From Synechocystis sp. PCC 7509 (GTDB lineage Bacteria > Cyanobacteriota > Cyanobacteriia > Cyanobacteriales > Chroococcidiopsidaceae): a stretch of 64,000 nucleotides of DNA. The stretch is taken from contig NZ_ALVU02000002.1 of the NCBI RefSeq assembly GCF_000332075.2, forward strand, positions 268,443-332,442, read 5' to 3'. This document shows, one piece after another, positions 8,915 through 17,811 of this stretch (positions are counted from its first letter, which is position 1; every line of letters starts with the position of its first letter). The notes under the pieces are model-generated. The model saw only the letters and a list, made by a program, of their open reading frames with translations, was not told the origin of the DNA and ran no database searches. The position numbers were made by a program, and so were the translations under genes.

Positions 8915-11026
8915 TCAACCACTAACTTCAACATTTTTGGGTAAAACCACCGTAAAGATAGTGCCGATACCTGATTGAGAATTTACACCTATCTGACCTT
9001 TATGTCTGTTAACGATAAGCTCATAAGCGAAATACAAACCGATTCCAGTTCCTTTATCGGGAGTTTTTGTAGTAAAGAAAGGATCGAAAATTTTATCTAG
9101 GATATTTTGAGGTATCCCTGCCCCATTGTCTTGGACAGTTATCTCTACAGAATCATTTGCAGCCAAATTCTTTGTTTTAATCTTGACTTCTGGCTTTAGG
9201 ACTTGTTCAGTTAAAGATTTTTCGTAAGCTGCTTGGCAAGCATTATCGATAATATTTATTAAAGCTCTGTAAATATATTGAGCAATAAAATTAACTTGCC
9301 CAATTGAGTTGTCGTATTCAGTTATTAATTTAACGTCAAAATCACTATATTTGTATTGCAAACTATAAGAAACTACTTTAATTGTTGACTCAATTAGTTC
9401 ATTAATATTAATAGGCTGGGAAGGAAAAGCTGGTCGGTCTGCTGAAAAAGTCATGCTTTGAATAGTTAATTCTATTCTCTTAGCTTGACTTTTAATATCT
9501 GTAATATTTGGAGTAATACCAGTAATAATTTCTTCAAAGTTCTCAATTATTGCTATCGGTAAATATTCATATTCTTGCTCAATTTCTAATTGCAGCTTTT
9601 CAATCATTTGAATGACCATATCTGTAAAATAGATTACAAAACTAAGAGGATTATTAATTTCATGCGCTATTCCTGCCATCAGAGTACCTAGAGAAGCAAG
9701 TTTAGATTGAGTAATAAGCTGCTCTTGAATGTTCTTCAGTTGAGTCATAGATTGCTCTAATTCCTGAGTGCGTTCGGCAACCTTTACTTCTAAATTTCGT
9801 TGACGTTCGTTCAACTTAATAATGTATGTATAAGTGGAAATTAATAAAGGAGATATAGTTAAAGCTAAAAAAGAAGGGACAACTGGAATCCACCAACCCC
9901 ATAAAAAAGCTAAGTAGCTAATGCTTATTACTGCAACTGCTGCTGCTAAACTGCTAGATATCAAATTCAGAAAAAACTTTGCTACTAAGTTTTTTGAATC
10001 GCTAGTGTGCCACCATTTTCTAGCTAAAATAGTAATTAGTAGGCTCCAACTTATCATCCATAATAGTTCTACTTGTTCGTTTAAAGTTTTAATTATTGGT
10101 CTATTATCTAAAGCCGAACTAACAATTTGACTAGCTATTTGAGCTTGAACTTCCACCCCAGAAATTTCAATCGGTGTTGTTCTTAGATTCCAGCTATAAG
10201 GAGTAGAAAATTTATCATCGTTGAAGCTTGGAGAAGTTCTACCGATTAAAACAATGCGGTCGCGCATCAAATTGTTAAATTTTTTCCCCGCTAAAATATC
10301 GGTAATTGATACTCTAGTAAAACTTTGATTGGGGTTGCGGTAGTTAAGCAGAACTTGGTAGCCATCTGAGTCAGTGCGGACGTAACTACCAGCGTTTTCC
10401 TGCAACGGTCTATATATTGTGTCTTTTATTTTCATGCAACAATCATCAACAGTTTTCGGGGCAATCCCTTCCTTTGCTAAATAACTAAGGGCAAGAGCTA
10501 CTCCTAAAGTTCTTGTTTGGTTATTAAGGAATAAAAGAGCGCGACGAACCACACCATCTCCATCTTCTACTGTATCAACAGCAGCTACTTGGTTTAGCTG
10601 TTCGAGAACAGGTGGCGGTGCAATCGTTGGATAATACTTGTCGCCAATTACTTTTTCTATACCAATGAGATTAGGTGTAGTTTTAAATACTTGAGCTAAT
10701 TGGGGGTATCCTTTCCCTACTGGCACATTTCGATAGAAGTCTAGTCCGATTACTCGTGGTTTTTGCTGCTTAATTTTTGTTAGCAACTGGGCTAGGAGTT
10801 CGTCTGATAGCGGCTCTGCTGATTTTAAGATCGCAATGTCTTTTTCTTCAAATCCAACAATTACAATTCTATTATCTACCGTTTCAGTAGGGCGCAGTTG
10901 GAAATATATATCTAACGCCGTCCACTCGACAGGCTGCATCCAACCTAGAGCGCGTACTGCAAGTATTGCTATTGTTGGAAATGCAGCCACAAAATACCAA
11001 AGCAAAGCTGATTTTAAATTACGCAT
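8915..11026 (-). CDS. CHASE2-domain sensor histidine kinase
   Basis: This 703-residue membrane kinase has an N-terminal signal-anchor, a CHASE2 extracytoplasmic sensor (about residues 35-310; IVIVGFEEKDI and DRIVLIGRTSPSFNDDKFSTPY are typical), transmembrane helices at about 320-395, a coiled-coil linker, a HisKA helix with phospho-acceptor His455 in GIAHEINNPL, and a HATPase_c domain with N box NIIDNACQAA, G1 DNGAGIP and G2 GTGIGLYF. It should sense a periplasmic cue and phosphorylate a response regulator, perhaps the one at 19689. CHASE2 proteins often accompany CHAT and DUF928 genes in cyanobacteria, as here. It is the last gene of a minus-strand pair with the DUF928 gene 56 bases upstream. 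Confidence 0.92.
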   Translation of the reverse strand: MRNLKSALLWYFVAAFPTIAILAVRALGWMQPVEWTALDIYFQLRPTETVDNRIVIVGFEEKDIAILKSAEPLSDELLAQLLTKIKQQKPRVIGLDFYRNVPVGKGYPQLAQVFKTTPNLIGIEKVIGDKYYPTIAPPPVLEQLNQVAAVDTVEDGDGVVRRALLFLNNQTRTLGVALALSYLAKEGIAPKTVDDCCMKIKDTIYRPLQENAGSYVRTDSDGYQVLLNYRNPNQSFTRVSITDILAGKKFNNLMRDRIVLIGRTSPSFNDDKFSTPYSWNLRTTPIEISGVEVQAQIASQIVSSALDNRPIIKTLNEQVELLWMISWSLLITILARKWWHTSDSKNLVAKFFLNLISSSLAAAVAVISISYLAFLWGWWIPVVPSFLALTISPLLISTYTYIIKLNERQRNLEVKVAERTQELEQSMTQLKNIQEQLITQSKLASLGTLMAGIAHEINNPLSFVIYFTDMVIQMIEKLQLEIEQEYEYLPIAIIENFEEIITGITPNITDIKSQAKRIELTIQSMTFSADRPAFPSQPININELIESTIKVVSYSLQYKYSDFDVKLITEYDNSIGQVNFIAQYIYRALINIIDNACQAAYEKSLTEQVLKPEVKIKTKNLAANDSVEITVQDNGAGIPQNILDKIFDPFFTTKTPDKGTGIGLYFAYELIVNRHKGQIGVNSQSGIGTIFTVVLPKNVEVSG

Positions 11027-11082
11027 AATCGAGTTGAACGGTCGTTGCCTTTATACTTCTACTGACTACTAATAGTGTTAGG

Positions 11083-11820
11083 CTACTGCCGATCACTTAC
11101 TGTGGACATCCCCACCTGAGAGAGCAATTTAGAAAAATACCAGAACGTTACTTTGCCGTGCGGATTTGCCTTATAACTGATGTAGCTACTGTCGAGCGCA
11201 TCATACCAGATCCCATATCGTGCATAAACTAAACTACGTTTTTGTGGCTCTTGACCTTCCTTTGTAAGCGTTTGAGCAAGTGCAGGAGTAATAGCTACAC
11301 GCTTAATCGAGCTATCAGCATAGCTGTTTTCTGAGGGACGCTCTTTGTTACACACTAAAGATACTGTCCAACGGTACTCTTTGCCCAATGCCAACCCAGG
11401 AACATCTGATGGTAACTCTAATTGCACGATACCTGAACGCTTTACCTTAAAAGAGCGGTCTACAATCGGCTTTGCTACCCCTGGTTCTACCAAAGTGAAT
11501 CGTACAGGCAGCGTTATATCTGATACGTACCAAAAGAAAGTCGGACGAGCCGATACAGTTAAGGGCAGGTGATCGTCAGGGACTAAAAGTTGCAAGTTTG
11601 TATTCCCAGACTGGTCGCATCCTCTCGAACCTGCCCCTTTAGTCCGTGATGTCCTATTTGGACCTACTGGCGGAATGTACACTTGGGCAGTTTGAGCAGA
11701 AACTTTTTTACTAAAGTTTACCGTTCGTCCTATTATAGGTACATTAATTACATCAATGTCTGGCATTACAAATACTGTAAAACCAAACAGTAATAAAGCA
11801 ACTTTTAAGGAATATCTCAT
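11083..11820 (-). CDS. DUF928 secreted protein
   Basis: A 245-residue protein with an N-terminal hydrophobic signal (residues 5-22), then a Cys-containing beta-rich domain. RPTFFWYVSD, FTLVEPG and GKEYRWTVSLVCN are typical of cyanobacterial DUF928 proteins, which are usually encoded next to CHAT and CHASE2 genes. The function is unknown; a periplasmic ligand- or partner-binding role beside the CHASE2 sensor is inferred from location. The domain ends with the usual YARYGIWYDAL segment. It is divergent from the CHAT gene, with a 45-base gap that must hold both promoters. Confidence 0.85.
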   Translation of the reverse strand: MRYSLKVALLLFGFTVFVMPDIDVINVPIIGRTVNFSKKVSAQTAQVYIPPVGPNRTSRTKGAGSRGCDQSGNTNLQLLVPDDHLPLTVSARPTFFWYVSDITLPVRFTLVEPGVAKPIVDRSFKVKRSGIVQLELPSDVPGLALGKEYRWTVSLVCNKERPSENSYADSSIKRVAITPALAQTLTKEGQEPQKRSLVYARYGIWYDALDSSYISYKANPHGKVTFWYFSKLLSQVGMSTVSDRQ

Positions 11821-11865
11821 TTTGTCAAGGCAAATTTTATTCGAGTAAATTATTACATAAATTTT

Positions 11866-14301
11866 ATGCTCATAAGTAAGCGATGGCGCTTCAGGATTTT
11901 AATTCTCTTTTTACTGAGTATCAGTTTTTGCCTTCTACTCAACTTAATACCAATAAATCCATTACGTTCGCAAGCCTTACCTACAAACACACAAACAATT
12001 ACTACAGCCTATAACTATTACAAGTCAAAACAGTACGATAAAGCGATCTCGCTCTGGCTTGAGGCTTTAAAATCAGCCCCAACTGATAAAGTTAAAGCTA
12101 ACATCCATAATAATCTAGCCTCTGCTTACCAGCTTTCGGGTAATCTGACCGAAGCTGTAAGGCAATGGGAACAAGCAGCTAAAATTTATCAGCAACAACC
12201 AGATAACCAGTCGCGCTCAATGTTAGCTAAAACGCTAATTGATCGAGCGCAAGTTTATAACGATCTCGGTCAGTTTCGCGCTTCAATACCGTTGGTAGAA
12301 AATGCAATTTTAATCGCCCAAGAAGCTCGAAACAAAGAAGTGGCTACCGTAGCCCAAGGGGTATTAGGAAATGCTTACGCTCTAGCTGGGGACTATGATA
12401 AATCTTTGGCAGCTTATCAATCTAGCCTTGAGTTAGCTCAAGAACTAGGCAATGCTAGATACATAACTATTGCTCTCAACAATCAAGTCAACCTTTTGCA
12501 AGCTCGTCAGGGGCGGTACTTAACTCAATCACAATCTGCCCAGCAGGAAAAAGATACTCAAGAAAAAACTCGTCTAGCTACACTAATCCAGCGAGATCGG
12601 AGTGCCGCTATTGCTGCTGCCAACCGCGCTGTTGCCTTGGGTAATACTGTTGGTGGTACACCTCAAGTTAAAGCGTTGCTCAATATAATTGCCCTCTCAT
12701 CACAACCGGATTTAGTTACCAAGTACAATCAGCAAGCGCTCTCTATCCTTGATGATTTGCCTCCCTCTCGTAATAAAGCCAATGCTCTTATTCAATTAAC
12801 CCAATATCAAACAGGTAAGCAAAAAGTTGACAGTTTAGAAAAAGCTAGTGCCATTAGTGCAAGCCTTGGCGACTTTCGCACTCAATCTTTTGCTCTAGGA
12901 GCTAATGGTCATGTCTATGAGCAATCAGGACAACTACAACAGGCGATGAAGTTGACGCGCCAAGCCCAAAGTGCGGCAGAGAGCGTTAGCGCCTTTGACA
13001 GCTTGTATCGCTGGCAGTGGCAGGCAGGACGCATTTACCAAGCCAGTAATGCGCCTAAAGAGGCAATAACCTCTTATAAGCAAGCGATCGCTACTTTACA
13101 ACGTATTAGAGGGGATGTTGTTAGTGCCAACACTGACTTACAATTTGATATCCGCGATTCGGTTGAACCTGTCTACCGAGAACTCATGGCATTGCTGCTA
13201 GACAAGGGGCAGGCTCAAGAGGCGCTTTCTGTTTCTCAATTGTTGAAGTTAACCGAACTGCAAAGCTTTTTTGGCGACGAGTGTTTGCAGGTGAAGATAG
13301 CCCTCAGTACAACTCAACAACCTCTGAGGGCTAAAGAAGCTGTTATTAATTTTCTAATCTTGAGCGATCGCACTTATCTAATCTTACGTTTACCTGATGG
13401 TACGCTCAAAAGCTACCCAGCAAAGCTAACAGCAAAGCAGATGCAAAGCGAGATCGAGCAATTCCGCACCAAGTTAGAAGATTTTGGTACTGACACATAT
13501 CTTGAGCCAGCACAAAGACTCTACAATCTGCTAATCCGTCCAATGGCAGCAGATTTAGCCCAGAGTGAACCTAATACCCTAATTTTTATCAACGATGGTG
13601 TATTGCGAAATATACCAATGGCAGCATTGCATGATGGCAAGCAATTTTTAGTTCAAAAGTACGCAGTGTCTACTTCTCTTGGTTTAGGATTAAATACAGG
13701 AGAACCGCAAAAGAAAGAGCAAAAAGCCCTAGTATTTGGTTTGACTGTAAAAGTGCCACCTTTTGATTCCTTACCTAATGTTAATGCCGAAACTCAATCT
13801 GTAAATAATATTTTAGGGGGCAAGAGATTTCTAGACCAAAAGTTTACTTTGGCTAACTTGGAAAAGCAAATAGGTGAGCATAAAAATTACTCAGTGCTTC
13901 ATCTGGCAACCCATGGTAGATTTAGGGGGACAGCAAACAGCACTTTCCTCCAAGCCTATGACCGTCGTATCTCTTTGCAGGAGTTTGAAGATGTCCTCTT
14001 AGCTGACAAAGAGCCTGTAAACTTGCTTACCCTTAGCGCTTGTCAAACCGCGGCAGGCGATAACCGCTCTATTTTAGGTATCGCTGGGCTTGCTGCGCGT
14101 ACTGGGGTTAAAAATATTTTAGCTAGCTTGTGGTTTGTCAACGATGCTGATACTGTAACATTAATTGAAAGCTTTTACTCTCATGTGCATCAGCCAGGTA
14201 CAACCAAAGCAGAAGCACTTAGAAAAGCTCAGTTAAGTTTAATTTCTATTCCTAACAGTCATCCTGTCAAATGGTCTAGCTTTATCTTGGTCAATAATTA
14301 A
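11866..14301 (+). CDS. TPR-CHAT caspase-like protease
   Basis: The 811 residues begin with a membrane anchor or signal (residues 8-28), followed by about ten TPR-type helical repeats (45-430) and a C-terminal CHAT domain (about 480-811). CHAT is a caspase-fold cysteine protease domain; the dyad is visible as His683 in HLATHGRF and Cys726 in SACQTA. The TPRs should bind partners and the protease may be released by a signal. With the N-terminal anchor the enzyme is probably periplasmic. It sits between DUF928/CHASE2 (divergent) and DUF3598/TpsA (same strand), suggesting a role in processing or surveillance of the secreted adhesin; that link is inference. Confidence 0.9.
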   Translation: MLISKRWRFRILILFLLSISFCLLLNLIPINPLRSQALPTNTQTITTAYNYYKSKQYDKAISLWLEALKSAPTDKVKANIHNNLASAYQLSGNLTEAVRQWEQAAKIYQQQPDNQSRSMLAKTLIDRAQVYNDLGQFRASIPLVENAILIAQEARNKEVATVAQGVLGNAYALAGDYDKSLAAYQSSLELAQELGNARYITIALNNQVNLLQARQGRYLTQSQSAQQEKDTQEKTRLATLIQRDRSAAIAAANRAVALGNTVGGTPQVKALLNIIALSSQPDLVTKYNQQALSILDDLPPSRNKANALIQLTQYQTGKQKVDSLEKASAISASLGDFRTQSFALGANGHVYEQSGQLQQAMKLTRQAQSAAESVSAFDSLYRWQWQAGRIYQASNAPKEAITSYKQAIATLQRIRGDVVSANTDLQFDIRDSVEPVYRELMALLLDKGQAQEALSVSQLLKLTELQSFFGDECLQVKIALSTTQQPLRAKEAVINFLILSDRTYLILRLPDGTLKSYPAKLTAKQMQSEIEQFRTKLEDFGTDTYLEPAQRLYNLLIRPMAADLAQSEPNTLIFINDGVLRNIPMAALHDGKQFLVQKYAVSTSLGLGLNTGEPQKKEQKALVFGLTVKVPPFDSLPNVNAETQSVNNILGGKRFLDQKFTLANLEKQIGEHKNYSVLHLATHGRFRGTANSTFLQAYDRRISLQEFEDVLLADKEPVNLLTLSACQTAAGDNRSILGIAGLAARTGVKNILASLWFVNDADTVTLIESFYSHVHQPGTTKAEALRKAQLSLISIPNSHPVKWSSFILVNN

Positions 14302-14468
14302 AACAAAGGACAAATTAAATCTCCTTAGTTAGTTTGATAGCGCAACTCCATTACCAAGTTGGAGGGAATCTTTCGACAGACTTAAGCTTAATCAGGTTTC
14401 AAAATTTTGGTTTTTAATTTTTTATAGGCTAATTGCAAATTAAAGTAAATTACTACGGAAAACCCAAT

Positions 14469-15227
14469 ATGGCAGCGAATAATACCGAATTTACACTCCA
14501 CGAGCAATCACAAAACTGGGAAAATTTTTGCCAGTACCACTTGGGTGATTGGTATGGAATTTGGACTAGATACTCTGCTAATGGAAAAGCAATTGAATCT
14601 TTTAAATGCGTGAGGTGCTTTCATCTAAGCGAAGATGGAAGCACTGTTCATCACCATAATGACTACACTTATGCTGATGGCAAAACTGAATCAAAAATCT
14701 TCGGTCCCTATAAAAAAACAATTACAACACCGCTATTTTTACACAATAGTTTTTCCTGGGGATCTACGGCAGTAAAATCATCGGTTCCTTTTGGTTTTGA
14801 AATTGGTTTTAGGCATGAGAATAAAGGGGCAAGTGCTGCTGTAATGTACGATAGCAACGGTGCATTGCAGCGTATAACAATCAGTCCTGAATACCTTGGA
14901 GACTTTGCTGAAGAATTTTTTCCATTTCTAGCTAATGAACTAAAAGGTAATTGGCAAGGAGTTCTTGAATCAATGACACATGATTTAAAAATTTTGAACT
15001 CAGAAGTAAGTCAATGGAAAAAGCTGGAGGATTTAAGCGAACATCAGTACACATTACACTTTCCTGGGGGCGTTTCCGTTAGTTGTCCAAAGCAAGTCGA
15101 GGATGGAAAAGAGATGATGTTTGTAGTAGACTTCCTTGTAAATCCTACTCTACTCCAACGTGGCATTAGGCATTTCAAAAAATCTGGTTTTGAAATTTTT
15201 ACCCTAGAAACTTTTACTCTTGATTAA
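14469..15227 (+). CDS. DUF3598 family protein
   Basis: About 252 residues. Two lipocalin-like beta-barrel halves are suggested by NFCQYHLGDWYGIWTRYS near the start and the repeated Trp/Gly/Phe-rich strands. Members of DUF3598 are found in cyanobacteria and plants and resemble fatty-acid- or bilin-binding barrels; the ligand is unknown. I chose ATG 14469 because the barrel begins just after it; an in-frame TTG at 14433 would add 12 residues. The stop codon shares one base with the start of the tpsA gene, so the two are translationally coupled, which is unusual for a soluble barrel protein and a secreted adhesin. Confidence 0.8.
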   Translation: MAANNTEFTLHEQSQNWENFCQYHLGDWYGIWTRYSANGKAIESFKCVRCFHLSEDGSTVHHHNDYTYADGKTESKIFGPYKKTITTPLFLHNSFSWGSTAVKSSVPFGFEIGFRHENKGASAAVMYDSNGALQRITISPEYLGDFAEEFFPFLANELKGNWQGVLESMTHDLKILNSEVSQWKKLEDLSEHQYTLHFPGGVSVSCPKQVEDGKEMMFVVDFLVNPTLLQRGIRHFKKSGFEIFTLETFTLD

Positions 15228-17740
15228 TGAACAGATTACGAATACTTTCCTTTAAAATTTTTAAGTATAGTATTTTATTCTATACATTAGTTCCTTTATC
15301 TGTTGCAGGACAAATAGTGCCTGATGTAACTTTGCCTGTAAGTTCTTCTATCACAAATCAGGATCAATCTATCATCATTGAAGGAGGTAATAAAAGTGGA
15401 AGCAATTTGTTTCATAGTTTTGAAGAATTTTCTGTTCCTACTGGTAGTACAGTCTATTTTAATAATTCTCTAGACGTTCAAAACATTTTTAGCCGCGTAA
15501 CAGGCTCGTCAATCTCCAATATTGACGGATTAATTCAAGCTAATGGCACAGCTAACTTATTTTTAATCAATCCTAATGGAACGATTTTTGGTCCTAATGC
15601 TTCATTAAATATTGGAGGATCTTTTCTCGCAAGTACGGCAAGTCATATTCAATTCGCTGATGGCACACAATTTAGTGCTAAAAGTTCTATGGCGACACCA
15701 TTATTAACAATAAGTGTACCTATTGGACTAGGCTTGAGTAGTGGGTCGAACGGTGAGATCAAGGTTCAAGGTTCAAGCAGGAGTTTAGTTGATTTAACAA
15801 CAACATTTGCACGGCTTACTGAAGCAGATAGGGTTACTGGTCTACAAGTGCAGCCGGGAAAAACTTTAGCTTTAGTAGGAGGAAATGTAGTTTTGGAAGG
15901 TGGTACTTTGACAGCACAAGGAGGAAGAGTTGAAATAGGTAGTGTTGACTCTGGCTTAGTCAAACTCAACTCCACTCCTGAAGGATGGTCGTTAGGTTAC
16001 GAAGGTGTTTCTACATTCAAGAACATTCAGCTATCTCAAAGTGCTTTAGTAGATGCTAGTGGTAATGGTGGTGGTTTTGTTCAAGTTCAAGGTTCAGGCG
16101 TGAAGCTTACGGACGGTTCCGTTATACTAATTCAAAATCAAGGTTCGCAGCCGTCAGGAAACTTAAGTGTTAATGCGACAGAGTTTTTAGAATTAAGTGG
16201 AGCTTCTACAAATGGCGGTGTTCCCACTACGATAAGAACACAACCAATAAGTAGTGGAAATGGAGGAGATATTGTAGTTCGCACTGGACGTTTGCTAGTT
16301 CAAGATGGGGCGGGAATCAACAGTATAACTTATGGTTCTGGAAAAGGAGGTAATCTAAGTATCAATGTCTCTGATGCTACAGATGTACTTGGGTATTCCC
16401 CCATCCGCCCTAGTTTTAATAGTAACATTGCCGCTTACGCTTTTGGTGTAGGAAATGCAGGAAGTGTCACGGTATCAACCGAGGACTTAACTATTACTAA
16501 TGGGGGAGCAGTTAACTCATCAACTTTGGGCATTGGTAAAGGTGGTAGTGTTGCCCTGAATATAGGTAATTCAGTAAAATTAACTGGCGCAAATCCTGGA
16601 ACTTTTGCACCTAGCCTTATAGGAGCTTCAGCTTTTAATGTTGGAGATGCTGGTACTTTAATAATCAATACCTCAAAGTTAATAATTGAGGATGGGGGAG
16701 CCGTTAGTAGTTCTACTTTAGCATCTGCTTCTGCTGGAAGTGGTACTATCAACGCATCTGACTCGGTAGAAGTAAGTGGTAAGCTTCCAGACATTAAATC
16801 TGCTGGTATTATAAGTTCATCAGCTTACATCGCTGATCCAGTTGTTCAACAGATATTTGGGCTTCCGTTAAAACCCTCTGGTCGTTCTGGCGATATTACA
16901 GTTAATACTAATAAACTGAGTGTCAATAATGGTGGCTTAATAACTGTAAATAATGATGGAGAAGGTGACGCTGGTATTCTTAGAATTAATGCTAGTAATA
17001 TTTTATTAAAAAATCAGGGACGAATTTCAGCAGCTACTGCTTCAGGGGAGGGAGGAAATGTAGATTTACAAACACGAAAATTGCAAATCATAGATGGTAG
17101 CTCAATTACTACTACTGCTAATGGAATAGGGAGCGGAGGCAACCTTGGTATTAATACTGACACGCTAGTTGCCCTAAGAAATAGCGATATTACAGCTAAT
17201 GCCTTTAAGGGACGCGGCGGCAATATTCAAATTACTACTCAAGGGCTATTTCTATCTCCAGATAGCGATATTACAGCAAGCTCCCAGTTCGGAATTGATG
17301 GTAATATAAATATTCAAACATTTGGATTAGATATTAGAAACAGCATTACCCCCCTACAAAATAGGTTGGTCACTACAGAACAAGTGACCGCAGGCAGTTG
17401 TTTAGCTCGTCGCAACGTTGAGCGCGGTAGTTTTCTCATCACTGGTACTGGCGGTTTGCCCATCAATCCTTATTCTGGAATTGAAAGATGGGACAATCTA
17501 ACAGAAGTCCAATCAGTAGAAAATGAAAAAGCTCAATCTCAAGAATTGTCACTGCCACCAGTTAATAACAATGCTAACCAGAGTTTATCTAGAAAATGGC
17601 AGCCAGGAGATCCAATTGTTGAAGCGCAAGCCTTAATTCTGAAAGCAGACGGTCGTGCCTCGCTGATAGCTTCGTCACCCCAACCAGAAATATCCAATGC
17701 TGATTTGCAGGTTTGTCAGGCAGAGCAAGCAAAATCCTAA
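15227..17740 (+). CDS. Two-partner-secretion exoprotein (filamentous haemagglutinin type)
   Basis: The 837 residues begin with a signal peptide (about 1-28), then the TPS/haemagglutination-activity domain: NQDQSIIIEGG, NLFHSFEEFSV and NLFLINPNGTIFGPNA are its hallmarks. A long beta-helix of Gly/Asn/Ser-rich repeats (GGNVxLxT and GAGSVTVST types) fills 200-680, and the C-terminus has the cyanobacterial TpsA signature GSCLARRN. The protein should be exported by Sec, recognised by the POTRA domains of TpsB and released or displayed at the surface. Its transporter is encoded convergently at 17812-19566. The gene overlaps the DUF3598 stop by one base. Confidence 0.93.
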   Translation: MNRLRILSFKIFKYSILFYTLVPLSVAGQIVPDVTLPVSSSITNQDQSIIIEGGNKSGSNLFHSFEEFSVPTGSTVYFNNSLDVQNIFSRVTGSSISNIDGLIQANGTANLFLINPNGTIFGPNASLNIGGSFLASTASHIQFADGTQFSAKSSMATPLLTISVPIGLGLSSGSNGEIKVQGSSRSLVDLTTTFARLTEADRVTGLQVQPGKTLALVGGNVVLEGGTLTAQGGRVEIGSVDSGLVKLNSTPEGWSLGYEGVSTFKNIQLSQSALVDASGNGGGFVQVQGSGVKLTDGSVILIQNQGSQPSGNLSVNATEFLELSGASTNGGVPTTIRTQPISSGNGGDIVVRTGRLLVQDGAGINSITYGSGKGGNLSINVSDATDVLGYSPIRPSFNSNIAAYAFGVGNAGSVTVSTEDLTITNGGAVNSSTLGIGKGGSVALNIGNSVKLTGANPGTFAPSLIGASAFNVGDAGTLIINTSKLIIEDGGAVSSSTLASASAGSGTINASDSVEVSGKLPDIKSAGIISSSAYIADPVVQQIFGLPLKPSGRSGDITVNTNKLSVNNGGLITVNNDGEGDAGILRINASNILLKNQGRISAATASGEGGNVDLQTRKLQIIDGSSITTTANGIGSGGNLGINTDTLVALRNSDITANAFKGRGGNIQITTQGLFLSPDSDITASSQFGIDGNINIQTFGLDIRNSITPLQNRLVTTEQVTAGSCLARRNVERGSFLITGTGGLPINPYSGIERWDNLTEVQSVENEKAQSQELSLPPVNNNANQSLSRKWQPGDPIVEAQALILKADGRASLIASSPQPEISNADLQVCQAEQAKS

Positions 17741-17757
17741 AGTAAACATCAATCACG

Positions 17758-17783
17758 AATCATAATCAAAAATAATTATGATT
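17758..17783. terminator. Hairpin between convergent tpsA and tpsB genes
   Basis: AATCATAA pairs with TTATGATT across a ten-base A-rich loop in the 71-base gap between two convergent stop codons. It could terminate transcription from either side. Confidence 0.5.
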
Positions 17784-17811
17784 TAGAAACTTACTAGCTA
17801 AGGACAAAATC

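Noticed and set aside
11866..14301. CHAT protease as a Craspase/TPR-CHAT CRISPR effector
   Set aside because: No gRAMP/Cas7-11 gene is nearby, and the protein has an N-terminal membrane anchor; the neighbours are secretion and sensing genes.
15766..17223. Three minus-strand frames rich in Pro, Leu and Ser
   Set aside because: Shadows of the TpsA beta-helix repeats.
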